Origin: Pyricularia pennisetigena
Lineage: Eukaryota; Ascomycota; Sordariomycetes; Magnaporthales; Pyriculariaceae
Length of the DNA: 64,000 nucleotides
Direction of reading: 5' to 3'
Assembly: GCF_004337985.1 (NCBI RefSeq)
Contig: NC_043742.1
Coordinates: 3,706,176 to 3,770,175, forward strand
The notes below the pieces were generated by a model. It did no database searches, was not told the DNA's origin, and saw nothing but the letters and a program-made list of their open reading frames with translations. The translations under genes were made by a program, and so were the position numbers. Below are positions 1 to 12,379 of the stretch, in pieces; positions within the stretch are counted from its first letter, which is position 1; every line of letters begins with the position of its first letter.

Positions 1-193
1 AATGCAGGGTGGGTATTAAACCCGGTATAGGATGAAACCCCATTCGCTGACACTTTAAATCGCAATTCCTGCAATACATAGAATATAATAGAAAATCCGT
101 AGCCCTAACAGCCCCAATTCGGCTTTATCTATTATAGCGTGTATACAAATAAAAGCGGACCCATTTTATGCTAGATAGCGCATATAATTAACA
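1..193 (-). repeat. Copia family A LTR, cut by the window edge
   Basis: This is the 3' LTR of the minus-strand copia A element at 1-4850. On the plus strand it ends in CGCATATAATTAACA, the complement of the family LTR start TGTTAATTATATGCG that recurs at 4850, 6191, 27956, 36857 and 47750. A purine tract follows directly at 194-208, as expected beside a 3' LTR. Only about a third of the usual 555 bp lies inside the window. Confidence 0.88.
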
Positions 194-768
194 CTCCCTT
201 TCTTTTGCTACTATTTACATAAAGTCGAAAAAGAAAAGCATATAAAAAAAAAATAAAACCCCCAAAAAAGAGATCCCCCTTATGTCCCAACCCGACTCGA
301 GTTCCCAATATAAACCCCCTGGATAATTAAACCCTCTGTACCGACCTATAACCCCCGAAATGGACGAACCCCCCAATTGGAAAAAACCCCCCTAAATTAT
401 AATCACCCCCGGATTTGCATAATATTAACCCACGGAATTAGCTACTAAGCCAGGTAGCTAATCGGGCTGTTCGTTGGTAATAGTCCAAATTAAATATATT
501 ATATAGGGTATTTCGAATGCGTCAATCGCCCAAAACACGAGCTTTTTCAATTGAAATTCAACTTTGGGTATGAAGGCGGTATAAATTGCTTATTCATTAA
601 CCTGTACAAAGTAGATTCGGGTAGTACGGCCGGTATTGGGCTAACAAAAATCCAATATTTGCAAATAAAGGAAATACAACGGGTAATTAACTAACGAACT
701 AATTAAATAATACCCTAATATTTAATAGGTAAAAACTAAGTTTTTAGGGGTTTAAACCCTATAAACTT

Positions 769-1234
769 TCAAAAGACCTTGTTAATTGGAAGCGTTAGGG
801 GTTTTGTTAGGTTATTAGCGCGCATTTGTTTGGATTCCAGGTATTTCAGGGTTACTAATCCTTTTGTAATCAACTCCCGTACGTAATAAAACTTTAATAA
901 CGTATATTTAGTACCTTGGTGGTGCGTAAAATTATGTACGCTAGCTATAAATCCTGTATTATCTCCAAATATTACAATAGGGCCTTTTATAGGTAGTCCA
1001 ATCTTTATAAATAGGCTTGTAAACCACTGTGCTTCACGCAAAGCTTCCGCTGAAGGTATTAATTTCGGTTTTTGGAATACTTAAAACTATAGTATTCGCC
1101 TTTTTGCATTTCCACATTATAAGGCCCCCAAATAAGGTATACAAATATCCGTAAATGGATTTTAAATTTTCCCTAACCCCGACAAAATCGCTATTGCTAA
1201 AACCCAGTAATTTAAAGCTTTTAAAACTCCTCAT
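769..1234 (-). pseudogene. Copia A RNase H remnant
   Basis: Two overlapping minus-strand frames (1041-769 and 1234-1034) together cover the C-terminal RNase H domain of a copia polyprotein, so one frameshift lies near 1034-1041. Visible landmarks are a GYLYTLFGG strand, IVIFGDNTGF around the catalytic Asp, THHQGTKYTLLKFYYVRE and a C-terminal LTKPL motif typical of copia RNase H ends. The plus-strand copy at 35922-36329 carries the same domain in one frame. Confidence 0.85.
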
Positions 1235-1699
1235 TAAGGAATTGGGTGGTAATTCGGTTTTAAATACTTTATTTCCGTAATAAATAAATAAGCATTTAAT
1301 ACCCGTTAAATAACGTGATAAGCTTTTAACTGCCGTTAAAAAGATTATAGTAATTTATATTAAAAAACGTAAAAGCTACTAAACCGCAAAACCGATATCC
1401 GGGCGCGTTAATAGCATTAAATTCATTAGGGTGCCGATAGTACGTTGTAATAATTTAATTTCTAACGCATTTACAGGTTCACTCCCGCTATATTTTAGCA
1501 TACCCGGTTGTAAGGGAATAAATATAGGTTTGCAATTAATTAATCCGAACGTTGTTCACGTTTCCTTTATATACTAATTTTAATGGAGCCAAAACAGGCG
1601 TTTAGACCTATCCCTTATGATTTAAACGCCTAAAAAATAGGCTGCAGGGCCCCTGTTTTCCAACGCGTATACCTTGTTAAAACAGGGTTTTATATCCTA

Positions 1700-2330
1700 A
1701 GTATATTGCAATTTAGGACCTGTTAACAAACAATCGTTTATAAAGGTAACTATAAAATGTTTGGATTTAACGTTATAGAAAACAGCGGGATTAGAGATTA
1801 ACGGCTTAAAACCTTCTTTAAAAAATAAGGTTCTAAATTTGTTTTACCATTTTTTTGAACCCTGTTTCAAACCGTATAGCGCCTTTTCCAACTGTATAAC
1901 CTGCAACTTTTTCGGATTATAACCCATTTCGACTAAATTTTTAGCGGTGGTAGGGTTAGAAGATTTGGCCCATTCGTTAAAACCGTTTGGAATTTGCAAA
2001 TATATATTTACGTCGGTAAGGTCACTATTTAAAATCGCACCGATAGAATCGATTTGCTTAATTTCCCAATTTTGTGCATTAGTTATAACCAAAAATATAC
2101 GCCAAGTAGGTGGTATACTAGTGCTAGCAAAAATTTCGATATAACTTAGGCCTTCGACCTGAAAAAACCCCTGACAATAAACCTAGCTTTATATTTTATA
2201 AGCTTATTATTTTTACCCTTTTTTTAATTTAAATACCGGCCGGGTAAAAACGAGTCTACGGCCTGTACGCATTTTAATTTTAAGGATAAAATCGAAGGTT
2301 TTTGCAATAACTATCTGGTCGACTTTGGAC
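1700..2330 (-). pseudogene. Copia A reverse transcriptase remnant
   Basis: The frame 2092-1844 reads through the copia RT core, with NAQNWEIKQIDSIGA at the first catalytic block and KALYGLKQGSKKW, the canonical copia 'LYGLKQ' motif. Sequence on both sides continues the homology with 32,890-33,500 in broken frames. At 1718-1726 it carries the uninterrupted version of the site where MULE copy C is inserted in the plus-strand element, which makes it an internal control for that insertion. Confidence 0.85.
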
Positions 2331-2604
2331 GCTAAAGTAGGTAACTATTAAGCACTTTTAAGGCTATTTAAGGCCTGTTGGTAGCTATTTGGCCCCGGTC
2401 TTTAGTGGGCTTTTTCTTTATTTTCTTTTTAGCTTGAAGAGAAAGATATTATACGTAATTTATATCCATTAGATTTGGGTTTTCGAACTGCGAGTTTAAT
2501 TCCATAATTTGTATTTTAGGAGCTAAAAACACCGGAATTTTCGTTGGTTTAGGTATTGGATTAGGTACCGCTACCGTTGTAGGCTCTGGGGGGCGAACAG
2601 AAGG

Positions 2605-3006
2605 TTATATAGGCCTGGCGGGCACTGTATTTTCAGGGTTTAAATACCCTGTTACGGGTGGTAACTGCCCTGTAACAGGTGGTAAATACCCTATAATAGG
2701 TGGTAATTGCCCTATAACAGGTGGTAAATACCCTATATTCTCAAGGTTTTTTAAGGGATAATTATCCGCTGGAACGCTGTTAATTTTGTTTTCAGGTTCA
2801 AAATTAAAATCCCCTTTTAAATTTGTATTTTCCCCCTTTGAAATTTGTAGCGTTTCCCCCGGAATAACCAAATTTTCAGCGGTTATAACCTTTATAACTT
2901 TTACGGTAAAGGTTTTATATACGGCCCGTTTAACGGGTGCGTAAACCAACGTTGTAAAATTTGATAAATGGGTTAAAAGTTTCACCGTTTCGGTGCGGGG
3001 AACCAA
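2605..3006 (-). pseudogene. Copia A integrase-RT linker with Pro-rich repeats
   Basis: A 133-codon open minus-strand frame covers the region between integrase and RT. It is homologous to 32248-32613 on the plus strand (shared VYAPVKRAVYKTFTVK). The C-terminal part holds about four copies of a unit of type GYLPPVTGQLPPV. The plus-strand copy has only one to two, so the number of units varies between copies. Confidence 0.75.
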
Positions 3007-3399
3007 TTTATTAAATTTTTAACGTTTTTCCAGCGGTATAATAGCCTGGCATACAGTACCAATAACCTAAAAATGCCTTAAATTGGGTTTATGCGGTAAT
3101 CCAAATTAGATTTCGGAATAAAATTCCTCGTAGGGTGTTAAATCCTTTTAACTACCGCTGTACGGTTAATTAAATTAATTATAATAAGTAGTAAATAATA
3201 CTATAAATATAATAGTAAACCCGTCGTTATAATGGTAAACCGAAATTTATCCAAAATAATCCCAATGGACTGTTCCGTTAATCTGTTTTGGCCGTAGTTA
3301 TAGGGATTCGAAATGCTAAAATTAACGTTTTTGCTTGTAAACCAATTTTAAAAATTTGTATTAACCTCGTACCCCCCATCGAAGTGAGAATTTAGGGGG

Positions 3400-4295
3400 T
3401 AGCGCCCGTACGTAGTTTTTAAAGCTTTAAAAAAGCTTTTAATAACCATTAAAACAGTAGGTCCGGCTTTACTTTTTCATGGGATTAACCACCGAAAACG
3501 TGATTTTCGGTCCAGTAATAACAAAAATACGGGCTTTTTATTGTAAGGATTAGGTTTAAGGGTTACTATATTATCCTTTATAAAATCGAAAATATTAGGG
3601 GGTGTAAGGAGTGCGATTTTATTTGTACGCCTAACAAAAATGGCTTTAATATAAATAATATAAATAATTGCCCTAATTTTGTCGAAATTGGGTAAACCTT
3701 TTGTAATTTTAGCGGTTTTTGTTAATAATAAGAACCCTATATACCCAAACGCCTGTGCCATAACAGGGTTTTTTGGGCCTGGATTTCGTCATAATCGCCT
3801 ATAATTCCGTTTCCTTTAACGGTTAACCAACCGTCCGTAATCCGTTTCAGGCCTAAAAAATAGTAATTTGTAGGGGCCTGCTTTAAATCCGATAATAAAA
3901 GAGGTTTTAGCAACGGATTTCTTATGTGGGAAACCCCTTTTTTCGGAAATAATCCCTTTTATATTAGGTTGCAAAAAGGGGTTACCTAACGGTGTGCCGG
4001 GCTTACGGGGCCCAGTTTTACGTGGACTTTCAGGGTTTTTACCACTAAATTTTTGCGTTACAAGTGAATTTACGGCTATTTCCGTATTTTGTTCGGGATT
4101 TAGCTCTTCCGTTACCGTATTTCTTTTCGGTTCCGAATCGGCGTAAATTTGATAATCCCCTTCAAGCTTTATATTATTTAATTTTACTTCCAACGGGGCT
4201 GCGTAACCTTTTATAACCCCCTGTAAGGCCATGCTAAAAACGGTGTTATATTCACTTATTATACAGGCGTAATTCAAAACAACGTTATTTCGAAC
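3400..4295 (-). pseudogene. Copia A pre-integrase and integrase remnant
   Basis: The frame 4304-3816 covers a low-complexity acidic stretch before integrase. The frame 3761-3477 covers the start of the integrase core, with PVFLLLLDRKSRFRWLIP around the first catalytic Asp. The pre-integrase zinc motif reads LWHRRLG on the minus strand near 3745, with a one-base deletion just after it. The TEQ integrase block is still readable near 3270. RIP-type stops and indels separate the parts. Confidence 0.8.
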
Positions 4296-4850
4296 TGTTA
4301 ACAATATGGGTTGCTAACAGGGGTTTAGGCATTAGCTTAGGTGCGGCGTGGTGCTAATTGCCTGGTAAAAGCCTCTAATTACAGGGCTTGTATGCACTAA
4401 ATTCACTAATTTTGGGATTGATAGATTTGATTTATTGGTGGGGGAGACTTTGCTTTGTCTCCCTTACATACTCTCCGACATCGAAGTGGGGGTCCGCACC
4501 CCGCAAAGGGTTCCGGTGCCGCACACGATTTTCGGAAAAATTATTTTGTATGTGTTGTTGAAAAAACACCCTCATTTCATACACACCATTTCTGGGTTCG
4601 CACTAATTTGCTGACTTGGTGAAAATTTCAACCCGGTACAGGCTAGCTGACTCGTAAGTGCAGGGTGGGTGTTAAACCCAGTACAGGGTGAAACCCCATT
4701 CGCTAACACTTTAATTCGGATCTCCTGCAACACACAAAATATAGTAGAAAATCCCACAGCCCCAACAGCCCCACTTCGGTACTCTCCATTATGGCTTATA
4801 TACAAATAAAAGTGGACCCATTATATGCTAAATAACGCATATAATTAACA
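4296..4850 (-). repeat. Copia family A LTR, full length
   Basis: This 555-bp LTR is the 5' LTR of the minus-strand element. On the plus strand it begins TGTTAACAATATGGG and ends CGCATATAATTAACA, so it carries the family's TGTTAA...TTAACA termini. Beyond 4850 the sequence changes at once to the interior of another copia A copy, the insertion host. Confidence 0.9.
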
Positions 4851-6190
4851 AAACCTATACTTGTTCCTTTATAACCGGGTATGCTCAAAAATAGCGGGGG
4901 TAAACCCGTAAGTGCGCTGGAAATCAAATTAATACAGCGTATTATCGGCACCCTTATATATTGAATACTATTAACGCGCCCGGATATCGGTTTTACGGTC
5001 CAATAGCTTTTACGCTTTTTGATAAAAACTATTATAATCCTATTGACGGTAGTTAAAAGCCTTTTACGCTATTTAACGGGAACTAAATCCTTATTTATTT
5101 GTTACGGAAATGAAATATTTAAAATTGAATTACCACCCAATTCTTTGATAAAAGGGCATAAAAGCCTTAAATAATTGGGTTTTAGTAATAGCGATTTTAC
5201 CGGGGCGAGGGAAAATTCAAAATCCATTTACGGATATTTGTATACCGCATTTGGGGGTTTTATAACGTGGAAATGCAAAAAGGCTAATATTATAGCTTTA
5301 ACCACCCCAAAAACCGAAACCGATGCCTTAACGGAAACCCTGCGTAAAGCAGAATAGTTTAAAACCCTAACTATAAAAATTGGATTACCCATAAAAGGCT
5401 TTATTGCAACATTTGGAAATAATATAAGCTTTATAGCTAACGCATATAATTTTACGTACCACCAAAGTATTAAATATACGTTATTAAAATTCCATTACGT
5501 ACAGGAACTAGTTAGAAAGGGATTAATAACCTTAAAATACCTTGAATCCAAACAAATGCCCGCTAATGGCCTAACAAAACCTCTAACGCTTCCAATTTAT
5601 AAGGTTTTTTTAAAAGCTTATAGGGCTTAAACCCCTAAAAACCTAGTTTTTACCTATTAAATTTTAGGGTATTTAATTAGTTCGTATATAATTATAACCC
5701 ATTGTATCTCCTTTATCTGCAATATTGGATTTTTGTTAGCCCAATACCGTCCGTATTACCCCAATTTACCCTGCACAGGCTAATTAATAAACGGTTTATA
5801 CCGACCTTTCACCCAAAATTGGATTGAAATTGAGAAAGCGCGTGTTTTGGGCGATTTAAGCATTCGAAAAACCTTATATAATATATTTAATTCGGACTAT
5901 TACCAACGAACAGCCAAATTAACTATTTGGTTTAATAATCAATTCCAGGGGTTAATATTATATAAATTGGGGGTTTGAATCCGGGGGTTATTACAATTTT
6001 GAGGGTTTTTTCCAATTCGGGGGTTCGTCCATTCCAGGGATTATAGGTCAGTATAAAAGGCTTAATTATCCAAGGGGTTTATATCGGGAATTCGAGTCGG
6101 GTTAGGATATAAAGGGGATTTCTTTTTAAAACTTTAGTTTTTATGTATTTTTTTTTCGATTTTATATAAGTACTGGCAAAAAAGAGGGGG
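4851..6190 (+). pseudogene. 3' part of a plus-strand copia A element (RNase H to PPT)
   Basis: The sequence begins inside the connection between RT and RNase H and matches 35,540-36,856 of the full plus-strand copy. The frame 5175-5357 reads GFSNSDFTGARENSKSIYGY, the first RNase H block. The remainder down to KALTLP-type C-terminal residues at about 5600 is interrupted by stops. A non-coding 3' tail and a purine tract (about 6176-6190) precede the LTR. The 5' part was displaced by insertion of the minus-strand element ending at 4850. Confidence 0.85.
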
Positions 6191-6549
6191 TGTCAATTCT
6201 ATGCGTTATTAAGCATGGAATGGGTCCACTTTTAACTATTCATTAGCTATAATAAATACTGCCGAAATGGGGTTGTCGGTGTTGTCGGATTTTCCGCTAT
6301 ATTTTGTGTATTGTAGGAATTGCGATTTAAAATGTCAGCGAATGGGGTTTACCCTATACCGGGTTTACACTCACCCTGCATTTACGAATTAATTACCCTG
6401 TATAGAATTGAAAATTTCACCAAATCAGCAAATTAATGCGAATCCAAAAATGGTTTATATGGAAATAAGGGTGTTTTTTTCAACAACGCATATAAACTAA
6501 TTTTCGGAAAATCGTGTGCGGCACCGGAACGTTTTGCGGGGTGCGGACC
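6191..6549 (+). repeat. Copia family A LTR, interrupted by MULE copy A
   Basis: It starts TGTCAATTCTATGCG, a mutated form of the family start TGTTAATTATATGCG, right after a purine tract. It runs about 360 bp to GTGCGGACC, where the terminal TAGTCTCAG of MULE copy A begins. The expected second part of this LTR is not found on the far side of the MULE at 15574. Confidence 0.85.
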
Positions 6550-7725
6550 TAGTCTCAGTGCTCAGACTAGACCCCCCTGCTTCGCAATGGGTACCGAGCG
6601 TTCCATGTACCTTTCAGCCACATAACTTTTCGACCAATTACATTGGCCGAAAAGATCGCGCTCGTTCTAGTCTGAGGACATTTTGTCGCATTTCGCCATT
6701 TATAGCGGTACGCCAGTATTACCAACAATAGTTTGTCGCATTTCGCCGTTTATAGCGGTATTCTTAACGATAGTTTGTCGCATTTTCGCCGTTAGTAGCG
6801 GGTATATATATTATATACGCATTATAGTAGTAAAATAAATGGTGTAACCACGGTATATAATTAAATATTCGGATACAAAATTAAATAAAAATCGTAAAAA
6901 TGTAGCTTAATTTGCGTTAAACTGATTGGATTTCGGCAGTCCGCTGATTGAGAACCGCGTTTCTTTATCCAATTTATTCGGAAGAATATTAAAATATTAA
7001 ATACAATTTGTAAATCTTTATTATATTTAATTATTATTTTAGATTATGCAGTATATTATTAATCAAACTTAGATAGTCATATTTATTAGTCAGCGGACTA
7101 ATAATTACACAGTGCATGCAGCTGCGGTTTAAACCAGAGCTTTTATTCGTGGTTTTATATTAATTATCAATTTATTTAAAAGCAAAATAAGTTACGCAAA
7201 TAATAGTAAAATCACAAAATCTTTTAAGCTGACCATTTTTTTCCTTAATCCGTATCAAAATGCTATTTAACCATATTTTTGGGAGTTTTATTTAATTAAG
7301 TAAAATATAAATAGACAAATGGCACATATTTAACATTTTTTTATTTAAAAAAGAAATATAAATGGGTATTATAAATTAAATTCCACATTAAGGTTTGTTT
7401 ATATATTCTATGCAATCCCTGAAATTTTGGCTTTATCATTATATGAAGTGGTAAAAGTGTGAAAGGTTCCGATTGTAAATAATATATAAAATTATAAATA
7501 CCTTGCCTATCCGCTTATTTAACGGTTTATATAACTCAACATGTGTACCAAATTATAATATTATATTATTTAAACGTGCGTCACCCCCCACGTGCAAAAC
7601 CCGGAAGATTTGGTTGCAAAACAAAGATAATAAAAAATTAATTAAATAATGCAAAAACATTTATAAAATATACATTTGGTATTTTTTAATATAAAAAAGC
7701 TTCAAAAACCAATATTAAAGATTTG

Positions 7726-8157
7726 TGTTACGACCAGACAGTTGGGCCGGCACCAACAAGGCCAGGCGGGGTCACACCCCTCCTAACGACACACGGAACC
7801 CGACCGACAGTGACGGGATTACATAAGGAAAAAAATTACGTAACCTCACGTAACCACCAAAAAAGCGATCTTTTGTGATTTGTAAAACCTCGATTGGGAA
7901 TCACAAATTGAACAAATCAGGAAAATCACATTTGGAACATAATTTATATAGAACACGCTTATTACCATACAAATAAATTCGATTTTAGGGTTTATTTAAC
8001 AGCAATTAAATTTTAATTAACCTTAATATTTACTTAAAAACGATTATAATTTCACCCCAATTATTAAAAACCCCCGGTACCCAGTCAAAACGCCCAATTG
8101 CTTTAACCCACTGTATTTTACCCTAAAAACAGGTTACCCGATACCTTAATCGTAATA
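7726..8157 (+). repeat. Gypsy 1 5' LTR
   Basis: This 432-bp LTR starts TGTTACGACCAG and ends TCGTAATA, a mutated TCGTAACA. It is about 20 bp shorter than the LTRs of gypsy 2 and 3. It shares with them the block AGGCGGGGTYACACCCCTCC and an AATTTCGCTGG-like central region. Confidence 0.92.
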
Positions 8158-8389
8158 TTTTAATTGCTCCTATTTAATATTTTGCCCTAAATTATACCGA
8201 GCAGTATTACCGAAATAATATTTTCCAATAAAATCACTTTTTAAACCTTTTTTACCATTAACGCTCCGGCCAACGCTAACGCTTTGCGTTAAATGGTCCC
8301 GACGCTTTAAGCAAAAAATCGACAATTCCAGGAGCGAATAACCGAATAAATTAATCGAATTAATAGGAATTATATTAAATACTTTTTAC

Positions 8390-9200
8390 CATTACTTTAT
8401 AATGGCACCCCAAATACTTTGTAAAGATTTTTTACAAAAACCCGGGCCTACCTTTATTTTAACGAGGATAATTTCGATAATAACGCAAAAAAGGTTATTT
8501 GCGCAGTTTCGCTATTAAAGGGCGATACGTTTACCAGGTTCGAACCAATCCTACGAAATTATTTGGACCACGATAAGGAAAAAAACCGTAAATTTGAAAT
8601 TAACCGCATTTTCGACGATTACGAAAATTTCGAAAAATGTTTTAGGGGAGTATTCGGCAGCCCAAACGAGGAACGCACGGTTAAGCGTAAATTGGTGCGT
8701 TTTACCTAAACCAAATCGGTATCCAAATATACCAGTGAATTTCGACAAATTACCGCCAAATAACTATGGGGCCCCAAAACCCTAATGGTACGTTTTTATG
8801 CGGAATTTAAAAAAAAAATTAAAAACGAATTTGTTAAAAAAAAGCGACCCGATATTTTAACCGAGTACGTAAAATTAGCAATTAAGATCGATAACCGATT
8901 TTACGAACGAAAATTGGAACGACGCGAAGGACGCAGCGTATAAGGACCAGTTTTGCGACAAATTAATACGGGACGCAAATACTAATACCCCAAACCGTTT
9001 CGCCAATATAGTATTTTTTACAGAATATATAGCGGATTTATGGACTTTAATGCGATACAGTATAAAAAATTTCGTAAGGATCCCAAAAATGGTAAATATT
9101 TTAAGTGTGATAAACTAGGATATATAGCCAAATTTTGTCCCCGAAGCATTTCGGATTTACACCTCGATTCCAGGAAACCACGAAAATTAAATGCCATTAC
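8390..9200 (+). pseudogene. Gypsy 1 gag remnant with zinc knuckle
   Basis: The readable gag core contains FDDYENFEKCFRGVFGS-like and PETLMARFYAGFKKKI-like sequence in changing frames; gypsy 3 keeps the same part open for 126 codons. A retroviral-type zinc knuckle is recognisable at about 9094-9141 as YFKCDKLGYIAKFC. The first Cys and the His are both read as Tyr, as expected from C-to-T and G-to-A change. Confidence 0.75.
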
Positions 9201-10989
9201 CCACTAATAAATATAACCGGATTAATACAGTTTAATAAACTGGACCATATATTACGACGATAATTATATAACCCATAATAACGCAAAAATGGACGCAAAA
9301 TGGTATCCACAAAAATTTAAAAGCATTCGGACCTTAGCAATAAAAAACCGCGTATTTAGTAAAACCAAACCATTAGCATAATTACGCAAATAAAACGCCA
9401 AATTACCCGAACTTACGGAATTAAATACTTTAGAAAAATTAAAACCAAAACCATTGGGATAAACCCACCGCATCCGGATAATCCAATAAATCCTAACGGA
9501 AGAATTTGATAACGAGTTAAAAGACGAATTTAGCGAAGAAAAACCTATATTTTTAAACCTATATAATGCAATAAGGGAAAATAACCCCTATATATATAAA
9601 AAAAACTTATCGATTTATACCGAAACGACCAATTAGTGCAATTTCCCGGAATACTATTTCGAATATAAATATAAAACCTTATAGGATTAATTAATCCAAT
9701 TTTTGGAAACCACCCAATTTTGGATATTAAACATTCCAAATATATAAAAAAATTTTGGGTAAAATGTTTTCGAAATAATTGCGGATTATATTTTAGCAGA
9801 AAAATAGTCCACGGTTTTTTTCCACGACGACGCAAAACAATAGGCATTTACGAAATATATACCACCATTAAATTACCTAATTGGGAAATTAAAATAAGAC
9901 TCAATACCGAACCAGCGGTAATTTTCACCTTTTATGACGAATAACCTATAATAAGTTATGACCAAAGTTGATTTTCCATAGTACGAATGCACCCGAAGCA
10001 TTTATAAAATATATATATTAACCAAAACACAGGTATAGTACGAAACAAAATTATAATAACCAGGACCCGCACCCATAACCAAAATCGTGTGGAACCCCAA
10101 CGTTAAGGATAACGAAATACCCACGACCGCACGAAAAACGCCTGCACCAACAGGGCACCGATTAAATAAAGTTAAAATTAAGAACAGCCATACGCCCCGA
10201 AATAAAAAAAAAAAGACCTACGACGCGAATCCAGTAAGCCAGAAAATTAAGACAACCAGACGGTATAAAGCACCAAACGGTAATAGTAAAAACGGAATAA
10301 AAAACCTTAAACGCCACGTAAACCACGAAGGCAGCACACAAATATATATTCCTAAATATACGATTTAATGGAAAACCCATACAAACGCTTTTTAACAACG
10401 GAGCATAAAGCAACTACATTTTTCCAAAAATCGTGAAAAAACGACGAATATTTTGGTAATAAAAAAAAGAATTATATCGATTACAAACCGTAAAAAAGGA
10501 GGCAGTTTTATACGGGAACGGCACCATTAAAACAAAGACCGTATACCTTTGGATGGAAAATTATAAACGAAAAATCCAAATTATTTTGGATATTACGGAA
10601 ATAAGGAATAAAAATATAATTTTAGGAATTCCCTGGTTTAAAAGGAGCAACCCCCGGATAAATTGGATTATAAGCCAAATTTAATGGAAAAAGCACCTAA
10701 TTATTAAACGACTTCCAGCACAGTAGGGTTTATATAGGAAACATAGGGTACGGAAGGATTAAATAGAGCAAATGGCGTATTTATAGGAAGGACGACCAAC
10801 CCCGGAATTAATATCGGAAAAAAAGCGATTATCCACAGGTTAAAACCGATTTAACTATATAACACAAATTACGAAAAAACAAACCAAAAACGGCAAAATT
10901 CCAGAAAAATACCAAAATTATACACGATTATTTAGCCAAAAGCTCGAAACAAAATTACCCGAGTATAATCCGTTCGACTACGAAATACC

Positions 10990-12180
10990 ATTAGAGAAAG
11001 GAACCCAACCAAAATTCCATAAAATATACGGTTTAAATCCGACACAAATGGAGGTTTTAAATAAATATTTCGCAAAAAATTCCAAAAAAAGTTACATTAA
11101 ACTATTGACATTACCAATAGGATGCCTAATCCTTTTCGTACCAAAAGAAACGGAAAATTACGATTATACGTGGATTATAAACAATTAAACGATATTATAA
11201 TAAAAAATTGCTACCCGCTCCCATTAATAGGAGAATTTCGAAATATATTTTACCAAATATAATGGTTTACGATATTAAATTTTAAAAAAATAAATAAGTT
11301 AATCCGTATAAAGGAAGGCGAGGAATGGAAAACAGTATTTCGCACCAAACGAAAATATTACGAATACCTGGTAGTGCTTTTTGGTTTTATTAACGCCCCC
11401 GCAATTTTTTAAACCATAATTAACCACGTTTTTAGGAAATGTTTAAACATTTTTATCGTTATTTACCTGGACGAAATCCTTATTTTTTCCAAAACGTTGG
11501 AAAAATATAAAAAACACGTTTACACAGTTTTAAAAAAGCTATAAAACGTTAAATTTTTAATTAAACCCGAAAAATGCATTTTTTACAGCAAATAAATTAA
11601 TTTTTTAGGATATATTATCGCCCCTGGAAAAATTAGGATGGAAAAATTAAAAATCCAAACAGTAAAGGAATAACCCCAACCATAAAACGTAAAAAACGTT
11701 CGGGTATTTTTTGGATCCGTAAATTTTTATAGAAAATTTATTAAAGGTTACGGCGCGATCGCCACCCCATTAACCAATATAACCAAAAAAGATTTAAAAT
11801 TGCAATGGACGGAACGAATATAACAAGCTTTCGAATAATTACGAAATACAATAATATAAAAACCGATTTTTAAAATACTAAATCCAACGAAACCTTTCGA
11901 AATTAAAATCGAGGCATCCGATTATGCAATCGGAGGATAATTTAGCCAACGAAACGAAAAAGGACGTTTGCACTTTTGCGCCTTTTTTTTTACAAAAATT
12001 ATATAAACCAGAATTTAATTACCAAATCCACGATAAAAAATTTATGGTTATTATCCGAGCATTCGAAAAATGGAAACCACAGCTATCCGGAATTAAATAC
12101 GAAATATTAATTTATACGGATTATAAAAACCTAACCCATTTTACCACCAGCAAAATCTTAAATAAACGATAAATTAAATG
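10990..12180 (+). pseudogene. Gypsy 1 reverse transcriptase and RNase H remnant
   Basis: RT starts near GLNPTQMEVLNKYF (about 11030), continues through FVPKE and has its catalytic block at 11461-11478 reading IYLDEI. Gypsy 2 and 3 keep YLDD there. RNase H follows, with the open frame 11924-12172 containing QIHDKKFMVIIRAFEKWKPQL and ILIYTDYKNLTHF, the classic gypsy 'YTDHKNL' motif with His to Tyr. Upstream at about 10,600-10,690 an LGIPWFKRSNPRI motif marks the protease-RT transition. Confidence 0.82.
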
Positions 12181-12379
12181 GGTAAAATTCCTATTAAAAT
12201 TCCATTTTAAAATTATTTACCGAAAAGGAATAGAAAATGGCAGGGCCGACGCCTTTAACAAAAAACCAAATTATAAAAACACAATACCCGAGGAAATACG
12301 GAAGATTTTTACGGCAAACGACAACGGAAACCTTTTACCAATTTACCGAAATTTTATAAAAATTAATACGGTAATTATA

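Larger units (their letters stand above)
194..4295 (-). mobile_element. Copia family A internal region, gag-less, RIP-broken
   Basis: This is a Ty1/copia retrotransposon body read from right to left. In transcription order it holds a pre-integrase/integrase remnant (about 4295-3400), a Pro-rich linker (3006-2605), reverse transcriptase (about 2300-1700), RNase H (1234-769) and a polypurine tract (208-194). The whole gag and protease part is missing: the LTR at 4296 is followed almost at once by sequence that matches position about 31,000 of the plus-strand copy, which lies downstream of protease. Many frames end at stops that C-to-T change would create. The element cannot encode a working polyprotein and is a fossil. 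Confidence 0.85.
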
